NCBI GenBank assembly: GCA_963970005.1
Contig: CAXAMN010006635.1
Span: forward strand, 138,284 to 202,283
Direction: 5' to 3'
Source of the DNA: Durusdinium trenchii
Lineage: Eukaryota; Sar; Dinophyceae; Suessiales; Symbiodiniaceae
DNA length: 64,000 bases
Positions 54,831-64,000 of this stretch are shown here, piece after piece (positions within the stretch are counted from its first letter, which is position 1; every line of letters starts with the position of its first letter). The notes beneath the pieces were generated by a model. That model searched no databases, was not told the origin of the DNA, and saw nothing but the letters and a program-made list of their open reading frames with translations. The position numbers and the translations under genes were made by a program.

Positions 54831-55600
54831 CGTGGGAATTTACATAATAGTTACTTGTCCCCCCCAATTTTATAGCACTTAACCTGCATGGTTGGGGTTT
54901 GGGGGGTAGAGTTGCACTATAGAATGTAATTTTCAGCAGCGTGCATACACACATATACACACTGAAACTATAATTAAAATCAATACAATTATGGAAAAAT
55001 CTGACATCCTTAGCTCACAGTACAGCCAAATGAAGTCACTATAGAATGGGGTGCACAGGTCCATAAAAAGGCTTGTACAGCCACAACAGATTTATAAAAA
55101 CTGTGTGCCAGAGTTAGTCTACCCTGTGATTTTATAGTAATTTGTTGTTTAAACAGTCACCACAAAGAAATCGGAACGACGCCAAATGGATCAAAAACAC
55201 AAATATAATGAATGCGTTTACACATATACCACTCTACAGTATATGTTAAACTTTCTCTAGAAGTGTCCACTTATTACTTCATAAAATCAATGTGTTTATA
55301 AAATCAATTTTGTATTTTTTTGTACTAGCTCACTTTGCTGTATAATTATACGTTTTTAAGTTGTCCATGTGGGTCCCTATACAATCTGAGGCAAAAAACG
55401 TGTGCTATAACATCAAAACCACATTTTACACTGGCAACTGGTTCCTTATAAAGTCAAATTCTCTTCTAGAAGTTTGTAAGAAACTGTTTCTTTTGGAAAA
55501 CACAGTTCACTCTAAACACGTGATCTCAATTTTGACCAGCCAGTGATCCTCTCCCCCCCAAAAAAATCATCTTATGCAATTTTAGTGATCATGACTTTAT
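54830..55600. other. AT-rich island without genes
   Basis: About 770 bases clearly richer in A and T than the flanks, with many short poly-A or poly-T runs and ACTATAGAATG twice. CCCCCCAA-type tracts stand near both ends (54860 and 55555) in the same orientation. It could be an inserted element or a gene-free spacer. Confidence 0.5.
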
Positions 55601-55715
55601 ACAGTAGTTCAACCCTGGGGAAGATGTTTAACTATATATAAACCTGCAGCACACACCTTTGATTTTCGGAAATTCAGAGCCGGGATTATATACAAAGAAG
55701 CTATTAGAAACAAGT

Positions 55716-55754
55716 GCCTTACTAGTAGTAACAGGTGCCTTACTAGTAGTAACA
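55716..55754. repeat. 20-base tandem repeat
   Basis: GTGCCTTACTAGTAGTAACA occurs twice in a row, followed by AGAAGCTATTA, which is also present just before the first copy. Confidence 0.78.
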
Positions 55755-57559
55755 AGAAGCTATTAAACATGGAGCGGGTCGGTGAGTGGATGCTCCTTCG
55801 GCACCGCCCAGCGGGCGCTCGACCCTCCGTTCGGCACCGACGTCCTCCGATTCGGAGGGTGGGTACCGGGATCCACCCTAAGCAAGGAGAGTCGCCCCAT
55901 GTAACACGACTTCGTTGACCTGTTTTTGTTCGTTCCTTAGAGTTGCCGGAGAAAAAAAGTATCTGGAGTCTCCAAGAGATGAAGGAGTATCTGGGTACAA
56001 GTACCATTGTTTTATAGTTATGGTTGTATATTTGTTTCGGGTCACAGCCAAGAAACGAAGCGAGGTTCCTTCATGTTCTTTCAACATGTCTCGCTGCTAC
56101 GAAGCGCTCGTCGCTGGTGCCAGGGCACCGATTGTGCACGGTGCCAAGCGCTGCTGCCATCTGGGAGGTGAAAAGATGAGTGAAAGCTGAAGCTTCTAAA
56201 AATACCTGGAGTCTCAAAATACCTCCGAAAATGACATGAGTCCAGTACCCGGTTTTATAGGATCATGTCCCACTTCAAGTCGGGTCCAAGTATATCTGCT
56301 TCGTTGGGACATGACCGGAAGACTACGGGAAGGTCAACCTATCAAGGTTCGGGTGATTCCTGCCCCCCCAAAAAACAGCACCACGGATTTCGGGTGGCTA
56401 TTGAAGAGAAAGTTTATGAACATGAAAGTCAGGGGCATCTACCACCCCATCCGTGATGCTGGACAATTGTTGAGAATTTCAGTCTGCTCCGACAAAAAGT
56501 TCTTATATAATCCGAAGTGCCTGAAAGGTTGGCACCCTTGTCTGATTGCTTCAGGTTCCAGATCATCCCAAATCATGAAGTTTCTGGAATTACATGGTCA
56601 AACGGTTGTGAAGGGCTCCTATAGGTCATCTCTGAAAAGCGAACAACCGAACGACCCGACCACTTCCTGGACCGTCACCGAACGAACCTCGGAAGTGACC
56701 CGAACCAACAATACGTATATACCGTATATACGACTGTATACTACCCGTTGAAACCGAGGTCACATACTTTTCCTGGGGCTGGAGAAATGGGAAGCAATGG
56801 GACTGGCCTCCTGGCCAAACTTCACAGCTCCTGGCCTGGCCCGGTCGCCTGAACCCACGGTTTGGCCGTCTCTTTCGATCCCGGCAGCTGCCGAAATCCC
56901 ACCAAGCGATCTGCTGAATACCCATTGTATGTACCAGAGAGGGAACTAGAAGGCTAAGGCCAAAATGTTATTTCCCTAGGGCTCCTACCACCTCAGAAGA
57001 TAGTTAGACCCTCCGAATCCCCCCAACCACCTTCTCAGGAGGTAGTTGGAGGGTTTGTTGTTCCTGTTTGCTACGTTAGTTTTAAGTGAATTGCGAAAAA
57101 CTCGGTGCATTCGTGGACTATCGTAGCCTCAAAGCAACATGGACATTCTGTTCTTCTATCCTGCTGGAATGTCCCGAAATGGGACAACGCAGCGTGACAC
57201 ATACCTGCATACCAGCTGGAGTCTCAGTTCGTACCTCAGAACATGTGTAAGTACCTGTTTGGGGTTCGGGTCATGTCCCATGTTCTGGACTACGAAGGGT
57301 CCGTCGGGTCCAGGTACTTCGTACTTCCGTGCGCCTCGACTGGTTCTGGGCGGGAAGGCAGCCTGGAGGGATGAGAAATCCGGAACCAGGCCCAAATTTT
57401 ATCCCTACCAGGGCCTGATGGTGATGAGGCAATCTGACCATGAACGACCCCAAAACCGGGGGCCCAAGTATAGGTCAGCTTGGCCTCATAAAAAAAGTAC
57501 TGAAGTACTGAAGTTCCAAGACCATACAAATATACTCCTGTAAGTGTAGGTGGAGCTGG

Positions 57560-58060
57560 CTTTCTTGAAAACTGTTTAGAACAAATCAGAAAAATTGGAC
57601 TTTGCACATGTGTTGTCGGCGCTTCAACATATTTCAATATATAACGTCTATTTTAAAAAAGAAAAACATGTTCGCTCATAAGTCAAACAAATCTCCAGGA
57701 AATAAGCCCCAACTCTTTGTAGGTTTCTCCCCTAAGGAAACATATGTTTTTGTTGCGTATATTGTTTCCCTGTTTTAATTGTTTTGCTTTCTATGGCCTC
57801 AAACGCAACCGAACAAATATTTAAAAAACACCCTTAAAAACATTTCTGCACTCCAGAACCTGAAGCATTGGAACCACCAGAAGGAATTAATAAAACACTG
57901 ATATCTTTATAAATTCCTGATCAACATCATCAACTTGTTGGAAGTAGTGAATCCTTATGGAATTCTGTTGGCCAGGTTCCTCTGCTCTATATAAGGACAG
58001 CTGTTTTTTTAAAGAATGGAAAGAAACGCAAGGCCACGTGTATCTTGAGAGTACCCTAGA
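57560..58060. other. Second AT-rich stretch without genes
   Basis: Similar in composition to 54830-55600, with poly-A/T runs and no open frame above 60 codons. No repeat from the named families was seen inside it. Confidence 0.4.
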
Positions 58061-58441
58061 ACATTGACATCACCGATCAACGCAATGCATGGGGGCCTTG
58101 TACCCACCCATTATGCTCTGTATGATCCGAGAAAACCTGGGTTCGTGCAAAATCACTACTCGCACGACCATGAGGTTTTCAGGACCAGGTTTGGACCTGG
58201 TTTGGGCATCCGAACCTTTGGACGTCCATGTGGGTGTCCAATTCCAATTCCGTTGGCCACGTGCATGCCACCCCAACTGTTTGTTCACCTTATGTGGTCA
58301 TCCAAGTGGATATGTTGAACATCCTTTCTGAAACATTCCCTCAAACAAGATCAACAAAAACTGGAAGAAAGAACTGCTAAAGAAGAGACGTTTGGGTGCT
58401 TCGACACCAACCAGTTTCGGTCTCGAAACAAAAAGGATTGG

Positions 58442-58442
<1 letters not shown>

Positions 58443-58474
<32 letters not shown>

Positions 58475-58475
58475 C
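58443..58475. repeat. (AAC)11 microsatellite
   Basis: An uninterrupted AAC run. An open frame across it would encode poly-asparagine on the plus strand, but nothing around it supports coding. Confidence 0.9.
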
Positions 58476-59494
58476 GGTCTTTACACGAGAACGCAAAGCT
58501 TGGACATGCCACCAGTTAAAGGATCGAGCATCATTCCTGGAGAGTCCAAGAGAGTCCAGGTATTGATCCTCGGAGCGAGTTCACACTCTGGTCCCAGTCA
58601 AAACTCCAGCCAAGCAAGTTGCCCATCCGACCCAGATGCTGCAGTTTGACCCCAAAAACACAGAGTTGTTCCTGTCTCTGGACCAGAAAAAAACCGCAAG
58701 GGACACCTGCAGCCTGCCACGGTGGATTTGAGGACCCTGCCACCGGGGGCAATGCTATGGCGGTGAGCCGCTGTGAGAATTGCCTTGGACCGACAGCACA
58801 GGGCCGACAGCGTGGAGCTCAGACAAAAGAGCATATCAGCCCTACGGGTGAGTTGGACCTCATTTTGCTAGAGGTGGTCATAGAAAAGACACCACACGAG
58901 AAGGTAAAGGGCAAAGTTTTGCTGAGTCTTCGGACCTGTAGAAAAGGGTTAAGTATAGTATCAGATGGTCGGGGAACTGTGCGGAGCTCAAGAGTGGGGG
59001 GCCAAAATTATCTCTTTTCAAGGATGTTTTAATGTCAGAAGCCTTTTGCTTGCGGCGCCTGAGAACAAGTGAAACAAACATATTTTGGTATATGTTGACA
59101 ATCGTTGATATGCCGATGAATTGATAGAGAGACTCTATAGACTCATACGCCACAATGAGGAACACTGAAAAGATTGGTGGACAGCTTTCCTGCAGGAGCC
59201 CATTTGTCTACATACTTTATCTTTTCGACAAAAGGTGTCAATGCATTGATTCCTTATTCATGTACTTATGTAGCACGGCAACGAAATGAGTCTAGAAATA
59301 TAGAACACACTGTACGGTCTGTAAAGCACCGTGCACAGCCACCACACTGCAGCCACCCTGCATCTACCAGCTCAAACTGCCCGCCAGGCCACAATGAATG
59401 TAAGGTGTCGTTGAGGTTTTCCCTGGCGTGCGCGACCAAAAACCGCCAAATTGGCTCGCGTTCTTGGGGTGCAACCACTGGCATGAGCGGGTGT

Positions 59495-59570
59495 GAACAA
59501 CAGGCTGCCCGCCAAACAACAGCGAAACGGTTTGAATCTTTGACCCTGGAGATGGCACAGTTGAGTCGTT
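59495..59570 (-). CDS. Weak PPR-like remnant
   Basis: Minus-strand translation gives LNCAISRVKDSNRFAVVWRA. L-N-C-A-I-S resembles the start of PPR helix A, but no W-x-x-A-L helix follows with normal spacing. It may be a decayed repeat. Confidence 0.28.
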
Positions 59571-59757
59571 TCAAGACTGGAGACGGTACCGGCGCCGCCC
59601 CATGCATGGGGCATCTTACACCTGTCTGCTTGGTGGCAGATCCATTCGAACACTCGATGAGGGTTCCCCACCCCTTTGAACTCAACGCCTGTTTTGTTCT
59701 GTGAATGTGCGGGATCTACACGATAACATTTAAGAACTGACCCTTAAGACTCTATTG

Positions 59758-59851
59758 CCTAGGGCTCCTGGCCCACCTTCTCAGAAGGTAGCTAGACCCC
59801 CCGTCACCCACTCGAACCACCCAACCTCAGGAGGTAGTTGGATCCCTAGGG
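59758..59851. repeat. Family 1 foldback element, subfamily with CTCCTGGCCCACC
   Basis: It begins CCTAGGGCTCCTGGCCCACC, continues TTCTCAGAAGGTAGCTAGACC, and ends CTCAGGAGGTAGTTGGATCC plus CTAGGG. Related copies lie near 56978-57055 and 60622-60720, which share GGGCTCCT and the TCTGAGGAGGT arm and form a distinct subfamily in the right third of the window. Confidence 0.65.
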
Positions 59852-60139
59852 TTAAGAATGTGTTGGATGATGATTCAAACCGCTTCTACGATCTTCTACG
59901 CTTCGGGTGCCTGTCCCATGTACCGTCCATGTATCCTATGCCTTCATTGATGCCTCAAACCACCCCACATGGTAAGGTGTTTGCATAAATTTAATTCGCT
60001 TGTGTATGCTTGTGTCCATACATGGAGTGTTCCGCTTCTGGTTCTTGGGCAGTATCCTCTACGTGCAGAAATCTACACCAACGCTTTGACAGCGAACAGG
60101 TGACGGTGACGGAAAGCCTCAGCCCAAGGCCTACTTCCC

Positions 60140-60235
60140 TAGCAGGGTCCTTGCTCCTAGTAGTAAGGCCAGGAGCCCCTAGTAGCTTTGCTCCTAGTAC
60201 TAAGGCCAGGAGCCCCTAGTAACGTCCTACTTCCC
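60140..60235. repeat. Tandem AAGGCCAGGAGCCCCTAGTA repeat
   Basis: Two copies of GCTCCTAGTA(G/C)TAAGG and CCAGGAGCCCCTAGTA follow each other with a period near 42. They resemble the repeats at 12796-12905 and 55716-55754. Confidence 0.7.
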
Positions 60236-60621
60236 TTACAATTATCGAAAAATCATCCAGAGCGTTTCAGCAATGTCGAGTTGACCCGTACCGAGATGAA
60301 CATGCAGGCAGCAGGCAAAAACCTAGGGATCTTTCACAGTCTGAACTCTGAATGGAGTTTTGCAAGAACATCTGGCGAACTGCATCAATGATCAATTCTG
60401 GTGTGGAATAGGTCCCACAATCAAAACCGCAGCGTTTGCTTTGAGTCCTCTTGGTGGTGTCAAACTGGGGATGGAATTCTGGCACACCAAGGGATTAGAT
60501 GGAGATCCTGAGATGAACCAGACTCCACCCGTCAAAGATCTGGGGCGATGCGATAGAAACCTCAGCTATGTCGCCACTATGCATGGTACGTTTTGACAGC
60601 AGGTCTCTGTGGACGATTTTT

Positions 60622-60720
60622 TAGGGCTCCTGCCCTACCTCCTGAGGTTCGGTGGTAGGGGTGGATTAGGAGGGTCTAACTTCTAACTATCTTCTGAGGA
60701 GGTGGGCCAGGAGCCCTACA
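60622..60720. repeat. Family 1 foldback element, subfamily
   Basis: Ends are TAGGGCTCCTGCCCTACCTC and the reverse complement-like GAGGTGGGCCAGGAGCCCTA, with GGAGGGTCTAACTTC in the middle. This gives a hairpin with arms of about 20 bases. Confidence 0.62.
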
Positions 60721-60817
60721 AAATGTTCATTAATGGCCACTGTTTTCCACCGTCGCCTGGTGGGAGGTAAGGTCACAATCACCAGGGTGCGGCAAAGACC
60801 AGAGCCGCCCAGAGCGT

Positions 60818-60953
60818 CCTAGCAGGATCGGTGGTCTCATGGAGGACAAGGGGCCCTTTGGCCTCAAACTGATCCATGAAAAAACCCTAGCAGGATCGGT
60901 GGTCTCATGGAGGACAAGGGGCCCTTTGGCCTCAAACTGATCCATGAAAAAAC
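60818..60953. repeat. 68-base tandem duplication
   Basis: The unit starting CCTAGCAGGATCGGTGGTCT is repeated once with a period of 68 and no differences that I can see. A perfect copy implies a recent duplication. No gene is recognised here. Confidence 0.88.
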
Positions 60954-61972
60954 CTGCGGAAAAACTGTACAGCCACAATCAGCCGAACCTGTCTTTTGCT
61001 TTTAACCTATATCTTTTAATATAGGGTCATGAACCCGTGTTCGAGGGAATGAACGAAGTCCAGTCCAACACCACGGGTCCAAAGACCCAGTCGTGTTCGT
61101 TCTTGTTCGTTTAATCGGTCACCACCGAGGTGGGTCGTTCTCGGTTTTCGGTCGTTCACTGACCATGGCTTGTTCTTGGTAAACCCTTTAAACAAACAAC
61201 CCAACCACCCAACAAGCTGATCCGTCTGTGAACATCTCTCAGTTGAAAGCCCCCGGCCCGTGGACCGAGAATGCGCGGTCCGTTCGGTCGAGTCGTCCGT
61301 GCTCGGACGCGTTGAAGGGAGGACGAGGAGACTGGAGAGTGGACCTACATGGCGGCTATTCCCTATAGGGATCCAGTGGTACCTTCTGAGTAGGTATGAG
61401 TAGGTACGACTGGATTTCTAGAATGTTTTCTCTTCAATGGGTCATGGCAGGAGCCTAAAACGGTCGGTCTACGCCCATGACTCACCTACTTGGCAGCCGA
61501 TTCTCTTTGAACTCAGATGTCCTACGCTCCTCAAGGAGACAGTCCAGCCTTGGGGAACTGTCTCAAGCAACGCTTCCCATGGCCGTGTCCATGAAGCAGC
61601 ACAAACACACAGTGCACTCTACTACACTCCCTGACTGAAATAATTGAAAATCATCATGAAAGTGGACAATGGCCCCATGGATGACCACTTTCCAAGTACC
61701 AAACAGGTGGAACACTCCACTCCCATCTTGGTGCCTTGGAGTGTAGATTCCACGACATCGGTTCTGAACACGGATAACAAAAGTGGATTGTTTTGCCGTG
61801 ATGCTGTTACTCGATAGGGTTTGACGTTGTCCTGGGTTGTGGTGTATTTTTACATGCCGGCGAATAATGCATTTTTATGAACACCAAAAAAAAGAACGAC
61901 ATCATAGTAGTAATTACCGCTAGTTACTAATATCCATTGCAAACACAATATAGTTCACCGTGATGGTTCTAC

Positions 61973-62176
61973 AATGGAACAGAAGACTTCAGAGTTCACA
62001 GGCCAGTCTTGTAAATCAACGAAGAGTGCCCGCTGTGCTTCACATGACACCATGCTTCCGGACTCCTGCAGGAGCTGCGTCAGCTTGGAGTTGCGGAATG
62101 GCACGTGGGTCACGCGGCGCTCCTGGAGATGAGTCGCTGCGTAGCGCCCGGGCGTGTCACGCAGCGTGTGTAGCTT
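61973..62176 (-). CDS. Kinesin motor-domain exon
   Basis: The acceptor ctctcccag precedes 62176 and the donor gttccatt|gtagaa ends at 61973, giving exactly 68 codons. It encodes L-H-T-L-R-D, then RVTHVPFRNSKLTQLLQES, the switch II/alpha4-alpha5 signature of kinesins (H-V-P-Y/F-R-N-S-K-L-T-x-L-L-Q). It goes on with A-L-F-V-D-L-Q-D and N-S-E-V-F-C-S-I, matching the last strand of the motor and the E-x-x-C-S-L before F-A-x-R. Glycines usual after L-L-Q-D-S are replaced by G-S-M-V-S, so it is a diverged motor, closest in feel to kinesin-14. Upstream exons with the P-loop and D-L-A-G-S-E were not found up to base 64000, so only part of the gene is here, or it is a fragment. Confidence 0.75.
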
Positions 62177-62239
62177 CTGGGAGAGGAGCTGGGAGAGATG
62201 GGAGAGAAGCTGGGAGAGGACTGAGACCATCATGAATCA

Positions 62240-64000
62240 TGCGAAAGACGAGAGCAAATCGCCCCTACTTGCCTAACTAGCCCTATCTTGCCCTATACTA
62301 GTGTCAGACAAGAATGAATAGGTGAATAGGTCTCAAAACAACAGTTCCTGATGATGTCTCTTTAATGGGCAGTCAACCCTTCTCAAATGAGGCATGTTGG
62401 TCACCAGCTTGGGTTCTCGTCCCCACGGCGACCTCTCCAAGAACGGCGACCTCCATACGTCGAAGGCTTCACCCTAAGGGTCCCGGACCCAAATCGGATG
62501 CCCCCAGGCAACGACCGGTGAAGGAACCGACTCCCGGTGGCTTCGAAGGTTTCATCCGAAAAGCCCGGCGGGCCTGCGGGTATGAAGTACCAAAAACAGA
62601 GACATACCAAGATCCATTTAGTGACCAATGTTACCACGAAAGGAAACTCATCTGGCGCCAGCATAGAACCCCCACAGAGAAACCTCTTGTGACTCTTGTG
62701 ACCAAAAACGACCTGCGCATCTCTGGTGACCCGCCCAAAAGGGTTCGAGAATCAAACCGTGATTAAACAAGGTCGGCTTCATGGATCCAAATATTTTCCA
62801 TGAAAGGGAGAGTCCCCTCCCAATACAGTTACAGTAGGATGATGTAGGATGAATGTTTTTGGAAATTCCTCGTTTCACGAGGCAAGAACCTTTAGCTTTC
62901 CAAACTTGTTACGTCCGTTCCGCGCCGTCCCGAAACCTTCCACCTATCGTGGTTCACATGTTTCACACGGGTTTCGCCGGGGTCCTTGGCCGAAATCACG
63001 TCTGCCAAGGCGCTCAAGGAGCCTTGGGAGGTTTGGACTGGACGAAGGGGTTGGACAGAGTTGGATGACTCACATAGACGTGGATCCGACTTTGTTCGTA
63101 CAGAATTGGACCACCCTGCCAAACATGTGCTTGTACCATCTTGTACCCAGTCTGAGGTACGAACTGAGACTCCAGGTATACCAAGGGTGGTTGACCAGTT
63201 TCGGTGGGTCTTGGGCAATTGGATGCGGCTGAGATTTTCACAGGGCGTCTATTTGCCACCACCTTTATGGTGTCCCATGGAGTGAGTATAAGTGAGTCAT
63301 GTTTATCCCACATAGAAATGGCCAAGACCAAGGCCTCACTGCAAGATGATGAGGGTGAGGGTGCAAACGCCCCGAGGGCAGCGATCCAAGAAGTAGATCG
63401 CTTGAAGGGCGGATTGTTCTGTCTCAGGGTCCTGCTGCTGTATCTGATGTCCCTTGAAGTTGATTTTTGTTGGAAAGAAATCGCACAAATTGTAACATGC
63501 CAACTGGATGTTTGGGGGAAGGGCCTGCGAAAGCAATGCAGTATTTTTTGGATGCGCCGCGTTGAAATGATCAGCACTCTAAGATGTACTTATACCCCAG
63601 TAGTACTGCTCAAGAACCCTTAGGTCTCGACTCCTTCCTCGACTCCTTCCTTCACCGGTCTCGGTTCCATCGCAGCCGAAGCGTCGGTTGATGTGTTGCG
63701 CTTCTCGACGACGCTCCCCCACAGCCTGTGCAGGAGGTCAAGTGATGTGGTCGGTTGGCCAGTGGGAACAAGAACAGCAAAAGCTGAAAATAGGAAGAAC
63801 TAGAGTCCCCGGCTTGGGGTGTCTATTAGTAGCCCCGAAAAAAGGTTAAGGGTGATAGTGACCATTAACCACCCCTTAGTGGTAGGAGGCTCTGGTCAAT
63901 GGCAAACAGCATGACTAAATGGCTTGCAAGCTTTGTGATCACATTGTGTTAGTAAGACACATAACAAGCAGTGGTCACGATGAACTTGAGCAGTATACAG
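62240..64000. other. No further kinesin exon recognised
   Basis: If the kinesin gene is intact its 5' exons should lie here on the minus strand. Several open frames overlap between 63000 and 63620 on both strands, but none shows the P-loop (G-Q-T-x-x-G-K-T) or D-L-A-G-S-E. The 3' end of the window is repeat-free as far as I can see. Confidence 0.4.

Noticed and set aside
56236-56751. Plus-strand open frame of 171 codons
   Set aside because: No domain or splice support; the translation looks random in composition and ends in repeat-like sequence.
58600-58720. Possible PPR repeat (G-S-D-G-Q-L-A-W-L-E-F)
   Set aside because: Only the second half resembles a PPR repeat and the pattern is split over frames; too weak to annotate.
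59174-59704. Plus-strand open frame of 176 codons
   Set aside because: No recognisable motif, unusual for a minus-strand-only region, and it overlaps a weak PPR-like signal on the other strand.

Overview
The window looks like nuclear DNA of a dinoflagellate, probably a Symbiodiniaceae or other Suessiales relative. The grounds are: coding sequence in short exons with GT-AG junctions and some apparent GC or GA donors; every convincing coding signal on the minus strand, as in unidirectional dinoflagellate gene clusters; many single pentatricopeptide (PPR) repeats of the dinoflagellate type (N-A-A-I-S-A-C followed by Q-W-x-x-A-L-x-L-F); dense dispersed short repeats; and a 12-base match to the 3' half of the dinoflagellate spliced leader. 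Species cannot be decided from the sequence alone. No tRNA, rRNA, CRISPR array or bacterial-style operon was found.

Layout. From 1 to about 19.6 kb and again from about 40 to 60 kb the minus strand carries isolated PPR-repeat exons of roughly 75-180 bp, 1-3 kb apart, separated by repeat-rich non-coding DNA. They may belong to one or more very long PPR genes with about one repeat per exon, or be decayed copies of such genes. PPR proteins bind RNA, mostly in plastids and mitochondria. Other minus-strand exons are a TPR-like helical exon near 16 kb and a clear kinesin motor exon at 61973-62176.

Between about 20.3 and 38.2 kb the texture changes. Exons are dense, have good splice sites and form three adjacent minus-strand genes. 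Gene C (38.2-36.6 kb) is an unrecognised helical protein. Gene B (35.6-30.06 kb, ending in a real stop codon) has a Lys/Glu-rich coiled-coil N-terminal part, then separate exons with motifs like motifs I, IV and VI of cytosine-5 DNA methyltransferases. Gene A (28.5-20.3 kb) has a long coiled-coil-like exon, then a domain with a C-x-x-C motif and a W-D-G-M-H motif that recalls DDE-type transposases. From memory, all three resemble high-copy hypothetical protein families of dinoflagellate genomes; I could not check this. The block may be a composite mobile element or a cluster of element-derived genes set among PPR exons.

Repeats fall into families: a foldback/MITE family with ends like CCTAGGGATCCAAGTACC (about a dozen copies); a long hairpin family with GGGGCCATGATGC (two copies, both within gene B); a MITE family with ends CCCAGACACTCCATG; clusters of an 18-base unit around GGCCTCCAACCTAG; and several tandem repeats and TA microsatellites. 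Exon edges without a stated junction are approximate.
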